Of a DNA stretch of 64,000 bases, positions 9,501-20,429 are shown one piece after another. The translations under genes and the position numbers were made by a program. Under the pieces are notes generated by a model. The model was not told the DNA's origin. It did not search any database and worked only from the letters and a program-made list of their open reading frames with translations. The number at the start of each line of letters is the position of its first letter. Positions within the stretch are counted from its first letter, which is position 1. Location of the stretch: the NCBI RefSeq assembly GCF_000372725.1, contig NW_005198966.1:1169338-1233337 (forward strand), given 5' to 3'. Origin of the DNA: Emiliania huxleyi CCMP1516 (lineage: Eukaryota; Haptophyta; Isochrysidales; Noelaerhabdaceae).

Positions 9501-12168
9501 CGCTGCCCACGAGGTCCATCGGCCAGGCGCCGGCGCCCAAGGAGGTCGACAACGGACTCGACGACGGCTGCAGGCTTCGCGAAGCGGTGTGCAGGCGGCT
9601 CGGCCGCGAGGCGAGCTGGAAGGAGCTCAGCGGCCGCTCCACCGGGAGGAGCCGCTACCAGATCGCAGACGAGTGGCGCCTGGCCGGCCGGTGCGTTTGG
9701 GGCTGGCTCCGCGGCGTCACTCTCGTGCCTCCCAAGGGCGAGAGCAACAGCGAGGCGACGCTAATATCTGAGTCGCCCTTCGGGTCTCCGAGCTCTCCCG
9801 TCTGGCAGAGTGGCTCATGGCCAGCGGAGGAGCCAGCGAGCGAGCTCTCGGTCGCCGAGGTGCCGCGCCGAGGTGTCGTGAGCGTGTCTGAGGAGCGGTT
9901 GGAGCGGTTGGCGAGCGAGCGGGGAGGATGGCTGCCCCTCGCCGCCTCGCAGCTCGTGAGAACCTTCCCCTCTCCGACTCGGTGGTGGTCGAGCAACAGC
10001 CACCCACTCGTGCGCGCCCGCCCTCGCCTCACCATTTTTTCTGAACGCTGCGCCCTTTCCGCTTACCGTTCCTTCCCACCCACGGCGCAGGCAGCGTGGC
10101 GCGCGGGTGTCCAGATGGTGGCTCTCAACCTGCAGACGAACGACGCTCCGGTGCAGCTCCACGACGCTCTCTTTCGCGGCAGCGGTGGCTACGTACTGAA
10201 GCCCGCGGCGCTCCGTGCGTCCGATCGGGCGCTCACCCCCTCCCCCCCACCCAAGAAGGCTCCCCCCTCGACCCCAAACAAAAGGGGATCTGTGACCCCG
10301 GGCCGCGGTGGTTCTGGCGGCGATCGGGCGTCGTGCGAGGGGAGCGCCTGCGGCCGCTTGTCTTCGGAGATGGGCTCCCTGCAGAGGGAGCCATCGCGAC
10401 TCGGGAAGCCGTTGTGGCCGCCGCTGCGCGAGGAGGTGCATCGGACGGAGCTGAAGGCGCCGCGCTCTGCTGCCGCCCCGTTTGGCCCCCTCTATTGTCA
10501 GCTCACCGAGCGACCCACCGCCTTTAGGTGCTCTCCCTGCACCAGCTTCCGACGCGGGACGAGTGCCGGCCCCTCCTCACCGAACCCCACCACGCCTTCG
10601 TCTCGCACCTCAGTGACAGCCCCCGCCCGCCCAGTGGGTCGAGCGCGAGCGTCTCGAGCCCGCGCGTCGCCGTCGAGCTGCACGCTATTGGAGGCTTCTG
10701 CGCGGTCGCACGCGAGCCGCAGCCGCCGCCCGAGGCGCAGGGCGTGACCCGGCTCACCACCGCGGTCGCGGAGGGCAACGGCCTCAACCCGTCCGTCGAC
10801 GAGACCTTCCACTGCCTCGCGGCCGAGCCTCACCAGACCATCCTTCGGGTGGTGGTGGAGGACGAGGGGCGGCTGGTGGCGTACGAGACGGTGATGCTCG
10901 GCTCCCTCCGCTGCGGCTACCGCTGCCTGCACCTGCGCTCGCCGAGCGGCACGCGGATAGACTCGTGCTGCCTCCTGCTCCACATCTCCGTCTCCACCGA
11001 GCCAAACACCTACGGCACTGTCGACGAGTTGCGCTCCATGATGCAGCTGCAGCGCTCGCTCATCAGCCAGCAGAGCCGCGACATCCACCAGCTGTCTGCA
11101 GAGCTCTCGCGGCTCGGAAGTCAGCCCTCGACGCCGATCGCCTCCGCCCCCGCGGCGGGACCCCACGCCGCTCGCTGGCCGTTGGAGCTAGCGCTGGATT
11201 CGGGGGTCAACGGGGCTCGCACAGGTCGGCCGTCGCCGATCGCGCTGCCTCCCGGCGCCACGCTGACGGTCGGTCGCCACCTGTCGAGCGGCGTGGCCTT
11301 GTTTCCGCACAAGGTGAAGCACATCTCGCGCCAGCACGCCGTGCTCCACGTCGCTGCAGACGGCCGCACCGTCCGGCTCGAAGACGTCTCGCGCAAGAAC
11401 GGATGCCGCGTGCAGCAGCCGGGTGGCGAGCCGGTCGTCCTGCAGTCTACGGCCGAGGAGGTGGCGAGCGCTCAGCTACGCGAGGGCAGCGTGCTCACCT
11501 TTGGGCAGCCCAGCGAGGACGAGCATGAATTTCGCTACGTCATTCGCGCCGCTGGTACCGAGGACTCGCCAGCCTCTTCCTCCGAGCTCTCGTGGCGTGA
11601 AACGCCGCCTGCGATCGAGATCGCCCATTTCAAGTCGAACCCGCTCGCTTACTCCGCGTCTAGCCGGCACTCCCGGCACTCCCCGCTGCCCTCAGCGCCG
11701 AGAGACACTGCCATCCCCAGTTGGTCGTTATCCCCCTCCAACTCGAAGCCGTCCCAGCACGTTCGCTCTGCGCGCAACTGGCAGTCGCCGTTGTCGTCAG
11801 CGTCGGGCACACAGCGCGGGTCCGAGGCGCACGAACCGCGCCGGTCGGCGGCGGCAGCGGCTGCACCGAAGGCCGCTCTCGGGTGGACGGAGCGGTTGCC
11901 CGCCCCAAAGGATAGCGGTGGCGACAGCGGCGACAGCGAGAACGATTCCGCGCCCTCGCCGCCGCCACCGTGGTCGCTACCGCCGCCTTCTCTTCCGGCC
12001 TGCTCGCCGTTGCCCTCGGTGCCGCCCCAGCTCCGGACTAGGCCGCCGGCGATGCTCACCTTCTACGCCAGCGTCGGCGTCTGCCCCGCTTCGGAGCCGC
12101 AGAAGCGCCGCATCATGCACACCAAGCCACTGCACCGCCACCGGAAGGTGGTGGGCCACTCGCCATGA
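6598..12168 (+). CDS. Receptor phospholipase C: ANF-type ectodomain, TM helix, PI-PLC (X-Y-C2), FHA
   Basis: Best model: exons 6598-9363, 10009 end of the second (9437-10009), 10091-10258 and 10528-12168, about 1715 residues. Start ATG with a short signal-like segment. Residues about 25-460 resemble a type-1 periplasmic/ANF-receptor ligand-binding fold (TDFNARNASALPAF, GPGRSSVSTTTAAI, PQISYWSTSTDL, FMRTIPTDQAAA, AYDAVV). One membrane helix lies near 475-493 (YLIGIVCALAGCVALMLCL). An EF-hand-like stretch (ISVHEFAALLLS) precedes the X domain at about 780-925 with SSSHNSF, CLEIDCWD, THRMPGG and VILSLEMHCS, so the catalytic His, Glu and Asp positions are kept. The Y domain has SSNSHPLAAWRAGVQMVALN and GGYVLKP; C2 follows (NGLNPSVDETF, YRCLHLRSPSGTRI); an FHA domain has VGRHL, SRQHA and KNG. 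Predicted role: ligand-gated PIP2 hydrolysis at the plasma membrane. The third intron's donor (GC at 10259) is least certain. Confidence 0.8.
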
Positions 12169-12567
12169 CGGAGATGCGCCATCATGGCATGCTAGAGAAC
12201 CCCATGTCTCGCCGGTCTAACTCTACAGTCATTCAAACGCACTCTATACACTCTGGTTCCCACCACATACCGTTGGGGAGGGCGTACATGATGTTGCATG
12301 TTGTCGCGTCGCACCACAGAGAGAGAGCGCGTCCGACGCCGCACGTGACGCGACGTGTGCCCCGCCCCCGTGGCCGTGCGCGTGCCCGCGTGCCGCGACC
12401 CCCCCTCCCCCCCTAAAACCGTACACGTGCGTGTTTTGAGAGAGGGTTGAGCGTTTTGTACACATACACACAACGACCTTGCATGCACTTGGAGCACTGC
12501 TGTACTGGTGTTCAACGTACTGCAAGACATGTGAAATCTGAAAATCAAAATGATGTTGATAAACGAT
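12169..12567. other. Intergenic region
   Basis: About 400 bp between two convergent genes. I see no gene or clear repeat; it presumably carries both 3' ends. Confidence 0.6.
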
Positions 12568-13522
12568 TCACGCTCCTCTGTCGAGGAAGAGCAGGTGGCC
12601 ACTAAACGGGTAGGTCAGCTCCTCCACGTCCCGCCTACAGCCACGCATGCATGGCCAGATCCAGCACTGAGGCGCCTGCCCCCCAACCAGGTGTCCCCAC
12701 CGTGTGCTCAAGTCCCACGACGGCTCAACAGGGTCCCTGTCCCCGCCGTGCGAGAGCAGGATGGGCAGCGGAGGAGGTGGCAGCTTCGCCGCGAGCGCGT
12801 CTCCGCCGAGCCGAAGCGCCTCCGCCTCGCTCGCGCTCTTCGCCAGCAGCGCTTCACGGTACGGGACTGCGGTGAGCGCGTTCGCCTCTACGACGCACTG
12901 CTCGCCGTCCTCGAGCGCGCCGTCCTCCTCTGGCACGAGCTCGGCGTAGCCGCGGATGCGGCGCTGCTGCATCGCCCGCATGTCCGAGAGGGCGCCGTAC
13001 GGGCTTGCCAGCGTGAGAGAGGCGAGGCGAGGCGCGGCGGCGGAAGAAGGCACCGCCTCGAACTCCGGCGCCGCCTCCTGCTGCTGCGCCGCGTCTCCCC
13101 GCGGCGGCGTGCGCATGTGCCTTGCCAGCTGCAGCGCGACCGCACCGCCGAGTCCGTGACCAAAGAGGTGAACAGCACCCAAACCACACGCATCGCATAC
13201 CGCCACGAGCTGGCTCGCCGCCACCGCCACGGTGCGCATATCCAGCGGACCCGGAGGCTGGGCAGCGGGAAGCCATGGCCTGCCGTCGCGAGAAGTCGGG
13301 GCCTCGCAGGTGTTGACCACGACGACCTGCCGGACCGCTCACCACGAGGGCCTCCAAGTTTTCGAGGTAGTCGTAGGCAACAGCGGGGCAGCCGACGACG
13401 AGCACGGCTGGCAGACCGTCCACAAAGGTGCGCTGCCGGCTGACAGAGGAGGAGGGAAGGATGCGACGGACAAAGACGTCGGTCCGGTACGACCCTCTCT
13501 CGAAGGGCACGGTTTGCTCCAT
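12568..13522 (-). CDS. Alpha/beta-hydrolase-fold protein lacking the nucleophile serine
   Basis: Start ATG at 13522, stop at 12568, with a frame change near 13327-13342. The fold signature is clear: VLVVGCPAVAYDYLENLEAL (oxyanion region), RVVVVNT strand, HLFGHGLGGAVALQLARHM (nucleophile elbow), LPILLSHGGDRDPVEP (Asp loop) and SGHLLFLD (His loop). The elbow reads G-H-G-L-G-G where active enzymes have G-x-S-x-G, so the usual Ser is Gly while the Asp and His loops remain. The frame change could be a 16-nt GTGAGC...CAG segment, a 73-nt GTCGTC...CAG intron, or a sequencing indel; I cannot decide. Substrate unknown; it may be a non-catalytic homologue. Confidence 0.6.
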
Positions 13523-14027
13523 GGGATTGCCGGGATTCCTGCCCGGGAAAATTCCGCCGCACCCGGGCGTGCGATGGTGCAGACGCCGCAGAGGCCGCCG
13601 TGCAGCCGAATGCTGTCACAGCAGCACGCCGGCTGAGGGTGGGTGTAGCACATGCGAGCAGCATGCTGTGACGTCCGGTCGGATTAGGCACACAACAGCA
13701 CCCGCCCAGTCGCCTGCGGCTGGGACGCCAGCCGAGACAAGGTCTACGCCCTTACCGAGACGGTGCGGCGGCGCCTATTCACGGAAGGGCTAAACGGGTA
13801 TTTTTCGCTTCGCTGCGCGGCCCCGCAATAGGTAGGTAGGTGTGGGGCACGGAGCCTGGCGGTTGGCGCCCGCAATAGGTAGGTAGGTAGGGCGTTTTGG
13901 CGCGACTCAGTGTCAACAGACCCCCTATCAGCTATCTGGGTAGGAGCCGGAACTTCGGCCGGCGGAACCCTCTGCTCCCACACGGCACACCGCAGCCGCG
14001 ACAAAAGAATTTCTTAGCCCGAAAAAG

Positions 14028-14066
14028 GGACACCTCGACTAGGAAATGGGTAAAAAAGAACAGCCC
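14028..14066 (+). repeat. Dispersed repeat (second copy 34338-34376)
   Basis: GGACACCTCGACTAGGAAAT followed by GGGTAAAAAAGAACAG here matches GGACACCTCTACTAGGAGAT followed by GGGTAAAAAGGAACAG at 34340, with only a few mismatches in about 38 bp and the same orientation. Confidence 0.7.
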
Positions 14067-14171
14067 CCCCGCCCTCTCGTGAGAATTCTTAGATTGCAAG
14101 CCTCTCTCACAAAAGAATTCGCGGAATGAGAATTTTACAACACCACTCTCTCTCACAAGGTCAACACACTG

Positions 14172-14207
14172 GGGGCACGGGACTGGCGCGCACTGGCAAC
14201 ACAGGCA
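14172..14207 (+). repeat. Dispersed GGGCACGGGACTGGCGCGCA repeat, copy 1 of 3
   Basis: The core GGGCACGGGACTGGCGCGCA, followed by CTGGCA-ACACAGGCA, recurs at about 17735-17777 and (with a 2-bp insertion) at about 43488-43520. All three copies lie outside genes on the + strand. Confidence 0.7.
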
Positions 14208-14663
14208 TTAACACCAGGAATTTGGCACAATTGACAGCATGGCGTCCAATGTCGTCAAAAACTCGACGGTGCCGAACCTGTCGGAAACGGCAACGTCAAG
14301 ACCGAGGATGCGGTCATTCCGGCTGCACGGCGGCAAGCTCATTGTCCATGGCAGCTTCCTATGACTGATATTAGAGACCCTTGGAGAGCACGAAGTGGCA
14401 AAAACTGGCTCTGAGGCACACGTTATCGCTGGCTCTCAAACGACAACAGCTTCCTTATCGAGGCCTCATTTTCAGTGTACTGAACCCCGCCCGGCAACTG
14501 GGAGACAGAGAGATCACACAAAATAATAGAAACGAGCGCCGAGTCGCAATTGTCGTTGTGGCGGCGGCCACCCTAAATCCAGAGCCCGGGAGAAGGCGCC
14601 TCGAAAGTGTGGAAACGTCCTCGTACCAAGGAGTCCGTAAAAGCGAACTCGCACGTCCCTTAG

Positions 14664-15620
<957 letters not shown>

Positions 15621-16238
15621 CCTGACCACACTTCGTCCCGCGCGTGCACGCGCCATGGCACATGGGCTCGCGCCCCGTCCCGCCGCGAACCCTCGAACGG
15701 GAACTGAGTCTTACAGTGACGGGTGGGGTCGGGTCGCAGGCACCTTTAAGCTTGTATTCCAGGCGGGGTCTCGTTGTCGGCATTCGGGGGTTTGCAAATT
15801 CCTGTCACACAGTCTGTGAGCACAGTTCATATAGACTGATAATACACTGACCTATACTTCAAAACCAAATAAAATAAAAACGGACTGTGAGATGGTAAAA
15901 GGAACCTCAAAGAGGACCCAAAGCGCAAAGGGATAAAATACTTAATACACCATTCATTGATTGTAAAAAATAAAAGTGTCGCACAAGCCATCAAGCTGGC
16001 CGGAGCGGGCGGAACTTGGCGCGGATGCTCGACGCTTTCGCGCGATACATACTCTAGGATCGCGTGCGCGCGCGGATCGCGCCGTGTGCCACGCATCCCC
16101 CCTACCTCCGATGAGCGCGATTCACATGCGATGGGAGATGCGACACAACGAGGCGCGTGATCAGTACGACGTACGGGAGAGCATGCGGATGACAACAAGT
16201 TGCCCTGGCGCAGCGGTCTGCGGCAAGCGTGAACGAGC
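15621..16238. other. Intergenic region
   Basis: About 620 bp between polyubiquitin and the minus-strand transporter, with an AT-richer stretch at about 15830-15980. It presumably holds two 3' UTRs. No gene or repeat recognised. Confidence 0.6.
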
Positions 16239-17514
16239 TCACGAACCGTGGACGAGCGTGGCGGTGGCGACAGAGAGGTAGATCATCAGCCCTGCGCCAC
16301 ACCACCGCGCGGAACCGGCGGTCAGGGGGTGTGGCACACGCGCAAAGGGGGGGGGGGGGGGGCTGAAGCCTAACGTGTCGACAAGGGTCGTCATCAGGGG
16401 CCCGACGATCACGGCAGGGTCAAGGCCTGCGGGGGGGTGGAAAGGGGTGGGTGGCCCGGGGGGGGGGGGGTGGAGAGGGGCGGTGCGCCCACGGGTGCGC
16501 AAAGTGAGGGGTAGGTGCGATCGGGATCGAGAAGCAAAGAGAGGAGGAGCGGAAGCAAGCGAATCCCGGCGAATCTCGGCGGATCTCGGCGGATCTCGCG
16601 CCTGCCCAAGTGACGAGGAACGGGAGCATCGCCCCGGTGCAGTTCGAGAAGAGCCCGAGCAGAGGCAGCGTGGTTGCCATGACCGTCGAGACGGCGCGTG
16701 ACGTGTCGAGGAAGAAGTGCAGCGCGGGGCCGACGAGGCAGCCGAGCAGCAGAGACTGGAGCGCGCCAGCGAGCGCCTCGGTCGCCACCGTCGAGATCGC
16801 CTCCGAGCCGGAGGGCGATCGCCGGCCGATGGAGCGGATGACAGTGGAGACTGCCTGGCCTCCCGAGTTGCCGCCGTGGCCGATGATGAGGGGCACGAAG
16901 AAGGCGAGCTCGATCTCGCGCTCGAGAAGCGCGCCTGCGTGAGTGCACCAGAGGCAGCGCGTGTGAGTAGGAGCATCCCGTGCACTCGGAGCACCGCGAA
17001 GACAGCTCGCAGCACAGCCGAACGGCAGCTGAATGCAGGTGGCGGACACGTCTTCTCGAGTGCGACTTGGACCACGGACGTCGGCATTACGCATCTAGAG
17101 CAGCGGGCCGAACGAGTGCATCACCCTCTCACACAGCAGCAGGCCGCAGAGGAAGAACGCGAGCCAGCCGGTCCGCTCGCACACGAGGCGGAGCGCGCCA
17201 GCCACGCCGCCGCCGCCGCCGCTGCTGGGCTCCTCGACCTCTTCTGGCGCCGCCGCCTCCGCCGCCGGAGACTCCTTCACCGCGCGGACGCCGCGCCGCC
17301 GCAGACCTCCGTCCTTCGCCGGCTCGCTGGCAGCCTCTGCCTCCGCCGCGAGCCGCGTCGAGATGAGGAGCAGCGCCTCGCGCCGCTCTGTCGCGCCGCC
17401 GGCCGCCGTGGCGCGCACGGCAGCGAAGAGATAGTCGTCGATGCCCGTCTTCTTGAGGTACTCGAGCTCCTCAGACGGTGCGCTGGAGAGCCGGCCCTCG
17501 CCGTCGACAAACAT
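16239..17514 (-). CDS. MgtE/SLC41-type Mg2+ transporter (membrane domain)
   Basis: Four exons: 17514-17109, 16934-16602, 16426-16370, 16291-16239; 282 residues from the ATG at 17514. The membrane core is clear: GWLAFFLCGLLLCERVMHSF, ELAFFVPLIIGHGGNSGGQA (the MgtE pore signature), then TEALAGALQSLLLGCLVG, CTGAMLPFLVTWAGLDPAVI and VGPLMTTLVDTLGLMIYL, matching the conserved DPA..GP..TT..D..G segment with its pore Asp. The N-terminal 90 residues are soluble; there are no CBS domains, so the gene resembles short plant/algal forms. All three introns (16935-17108, 16427-16601, 16292-16369) have GC-AG ends in phase 1, and each splice rebuilds a family-conserved Gly. The second contains four near-identical GAGATCCGCC-type units. 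Cellular membrane not determined. Confidence 0.85.
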
Positions 17515-18218
17515 GCCGGCGTGACTCCACCGCGATTCCGGCGATACAACTGTCTCATGAAAAGAATTTTACATCCAACCCTGCCCAGCCCCCCTCCGTG
17601 TCGCGATGCGCTCCCCGCTCCCGTTCCCCTGTGTCCCTGATCGTCCTTACAAGATCCTGCTCGTGCAGGTGGGGACCCTGTCCTTCTCCCACCCCTCGTT
17701 TGGCGTGCCCGTTTTATTTATTTATTTATTTATACACTGGGCACGGGACTGGCGCGCACTGGCACTAACACAGGCATGAAAAGAATTTAAAGATGCTGAA
17801 GATTCCTTCTTCGATTGGCAAGCTCTCACCGCATCTGCGTACCCACCTGTTGCTGCGCCTGTTTGTGCCGTGTGCGGTGTAGCAGGGGGAACAGGAAGGT
17901 GCACTGTCTGTGTATCTCGTATCTGTATGGAGTATGCCTTGCGCCTCCGCCATCTCCGATCTCGGCAAGTCGGCATCGTGAACGTGATGTGCCTCACAAT
18001 GCTCAATTGCGTCAATGGTGGTCCATGCCTGATGCCTCGTGCGTCGTGGTACGTTATAATGCCGGCACAAACGTTCTCGCAAAAACATATTCTACGTCAG
18101 CATATAATACTTAATAGCGCCGCGCAAGCCGTATATAATGACAGCGCACACACACGTCACACTGACTTCAGCTGAGAGCTGGCAGAGATTTGAGCTCCAG
18201 CAACTCAGTGTGAGGGGC
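17515..18218. other. Intergenic region with (TTTA)n and a dispersed repeat
   Basis: Contains a short TTTATTTATTTATTTA run (about 17713-17732) directly followed by the GGGCACGGGACTGGCGCGCA repeat (17735-17777). No gene seen. Confidence 0.6.
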
Positions 18219-20429
18219 TCACGGACGCGGCCGCCCCTTGCCGGCCGCCCCGCCGGCGCCGCGCGCCACGAGCGCAGCGGCGCCAAGGGCGGCGTCGAGG
18301 GCCCACGACGCGCCCACGCGCGCCGCCTGCGCCGGCGTGGGCATCCGCGCCGCGTAGACCGCCTTGCGCGACAACGACGCGAGCGGCCCTCGGAGCTGCA
18401 CCAACCCGGCGAGCGCAGACACGGCGCCGTCTTCGCCGCCGAGCGAGAGCATCTCGCCTACCGAGATCACCCGAGATCACCCGAGATCACCTTTCATCGC
18501 TTCCGAGCGAGAGCATCTCGCCCAAGTTTGTGTAGCGGAACGGCAGCGGCGGCGAGCCCAACAGCGCGGCGCGCGTGTTCCACGCAGCGTAGTCCGCCTG
18601 CTGCATCGCCGCCTACACAACAGGACCACCCCGACCGCTCCCGAAGAAGAAGCCCCTCGCGGCCCGCGCCCTGGTGCACCGCCACCTGCGCCGTCGATGG
18701 CGGCGCCGGTCCCTTGCTGTCGGCGGAGCAGGCGGCGTCGCCGAGGCAGTGCACGTGCGGCAGCCCGTCCACGGAAAGGTACCTGAAGCATGAAGGCTCG
18801 GAATGCCGAAGAAGAGAGCGATGGACATGCAGACGAACCGCGGCGAGTTACCTGACAGAGAAGAGCTGCGCGTCCACACACAAGAAATCTTGCCCAACGG
18901 CAGTGCGTCCTCCGGCGAGGGCTGCCGGTCGGTGAGCAGCCTGCCTCTCTCGTCCACATCTCGGGCAATCTCGGGCAATCTCGGCTAGATCTCGCCGGTC
19001 GGTGAGCAGCCTGCCTCTCTCGTCCACCGGCAGCCCGAGCGAGGCGCAGAGCGGCGAAGGCTGCGAGCCGGCGCACCACACCACCAAGTCCGCCTGTACA
19101 TGGACGTGTTTTGGGCGTCGGTGGGGCGTGTCCAGGACGTGGTAGTCGCGCCGCGGGAGGGTTGCCGGGAGGGAGGGTGGCGCGGTGCCGCCGCACAGTG
19201 TGAGCTCCCCCGGGGCAACCTGAGTCCAGCAGCCCTTGGTGAAGGTTGGATGAGCGAGTCAGACCAGAGTGCGCCTCTCTCCGATGCCGCCTCGTCCACT
19301 GCAGTCTCCAGGTGCACTGTCACGCCACGCTCCTCGAGCCTCGCCTATGGGACATGTCATAGAGGTGTCCTGGACATGTCCTGGACATGTCACGCCACGC
19401 TCCTCGAGCCTCGCCTGCGCGACGAGCCTACCCGCAGCAGCAGCAGAAGCAAGTGTGACGAGGCACTGTCGCCCTCCCTCCCGCCCGCCTGCGGGCGGCC
19501 TGCTGAAGTCGCTCGACGAGGAGAGGAGCGCCTCTGCCCTGTGAATCAGGGAGAGGTCGACCTAGCGGGGAGGGCACCAAGAACAGGCTCCGAACAGGTC
19601 CTTAGGACAGCGGTGGAGGAGGGGGAGGGTCGGCCTTGTCCCCGAGCCAGCTGCACAGGTTGGCGGCCAGCTCGACCTAGCTCGAAGCATTGGACCGCTC
19701 AGTCCTGGGCTGCTGCCAGCAGCACACGCGCTGGCTGCCGGCCCCCGCCCCGACGAAAGAGCCGCCGATGACTGCGACGGAGATCTTGGCGCCGGCAGGG
19801 GCGCGCGAGAGCGGGAGCAGCGTCTCGCGCAGCGCGAGCGCGTCGTCGAGCGAATAGAAGGGCAGCGCGTGCTCCGCCGCCCCCTTGACGCCGCCAAACG
19901 AGGGGACTGCGCCCGGCGCGAGGACGGCGGCGTCGTACGGAAGAGCGAGCGGACCGCCCGCCGTCGTGCCGGAGGAGTTGGCGGCGCCTCCCTCTCCGGC
20001 CGTTGCCTCCTCCGGCCGCCGCACAGAGAGCAGCTGCGCCTCGGCGTCGAGCGAGATCGCCTCGCCCTGCACGAACTCGACGCCGGAGCCTGCGAGCAGC
20101 TCCTCGAAACGCGGCGCCACCTCCCAGCAGGACGCCTGCCCGGTCGTCACCTCGTAGAGCATGGGGAGGAAGACGAAGCGGTCGCTCCGGTCGACCAGCG
20201 TCACACGCGGCGGCTCCGCCTCCTCCCACCCCAGGTTGGCCAGGCGGAGCGCGGTGTAGAGCCCGCCAAAGCCGCCGCCCACCACGACGACGTCAGGCCG
20301 GCCGAGCGACTCGACCGAGGCGCGCATGACGCCGCCGGCGCGAGCGGCGGCCGGGCCGACGCGAAGCGCTGGCTTGAGCGCCGCGGGGAGGATCCCGAGC
20401 CCGAAGTGCATCATGCCGTGAGCCCACAT
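18219..20429 (-). CDS. Type II NAD(P)H dehydrogenase, plastid NDC1-like
   Basis: About eight exons: 20429-19743, 19676-19635, 19561-19415, 19344 to about 19270, 19093-18996, 18782-18686, 18612-18522, 18457-18219. The N-terminus is targeting-like. DVVVVGGGFGGLYTALRL is the FAD dinucleotide fold; FVFLPMLYEVTTGQASCWEV is typical of NDC1; GGSFVGAGVELAANL begins the NAD(P)H fold; ADLVVWCAG and LPHVHCLGDAA complete the FAD site; PLPFRYTNLGEMLSLG is the C-terminal signature. Family role: flavoenzyme passing electrons from NAD(P)H to plastoquinone or related quinones. Most introns are GC-AG and 64-73 bp; at least three begin with a copy of the following exon (see findings). The donor of the fourth intron is unresolved, and part of exon 3 could be a further intron. 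Confidence 0.8.
18458..18521 (-). other. GC-AG intron whose start copies the next exon
   Basis: Last intron of the NDC1-like gene, 64 bp. Its first 20 bases (GCGAGATGCTCTCGCTCGG plus the flanking base) repeat the first bases of the downstream exon; the remainder is three GGTGATCTCG units and TAG. Splicing gives NLGEMLSLGG. Confidence 0.8.
19345..19414 (-). other. GC-AG intron with a 27-bp copy of the next exon
   Basis: Third intron of the NDC1-like gene, 70 bp. It starts with GCGAGGCTCGAGGAGCGTGG and CGTGACA, identical to the first 27 bases of the following exon, then carries ACATGTCCAGG-type repeats and ends CCCATAG. Splicing at either copy gives QARLEERGVTVHL. Confidence 0.85.
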
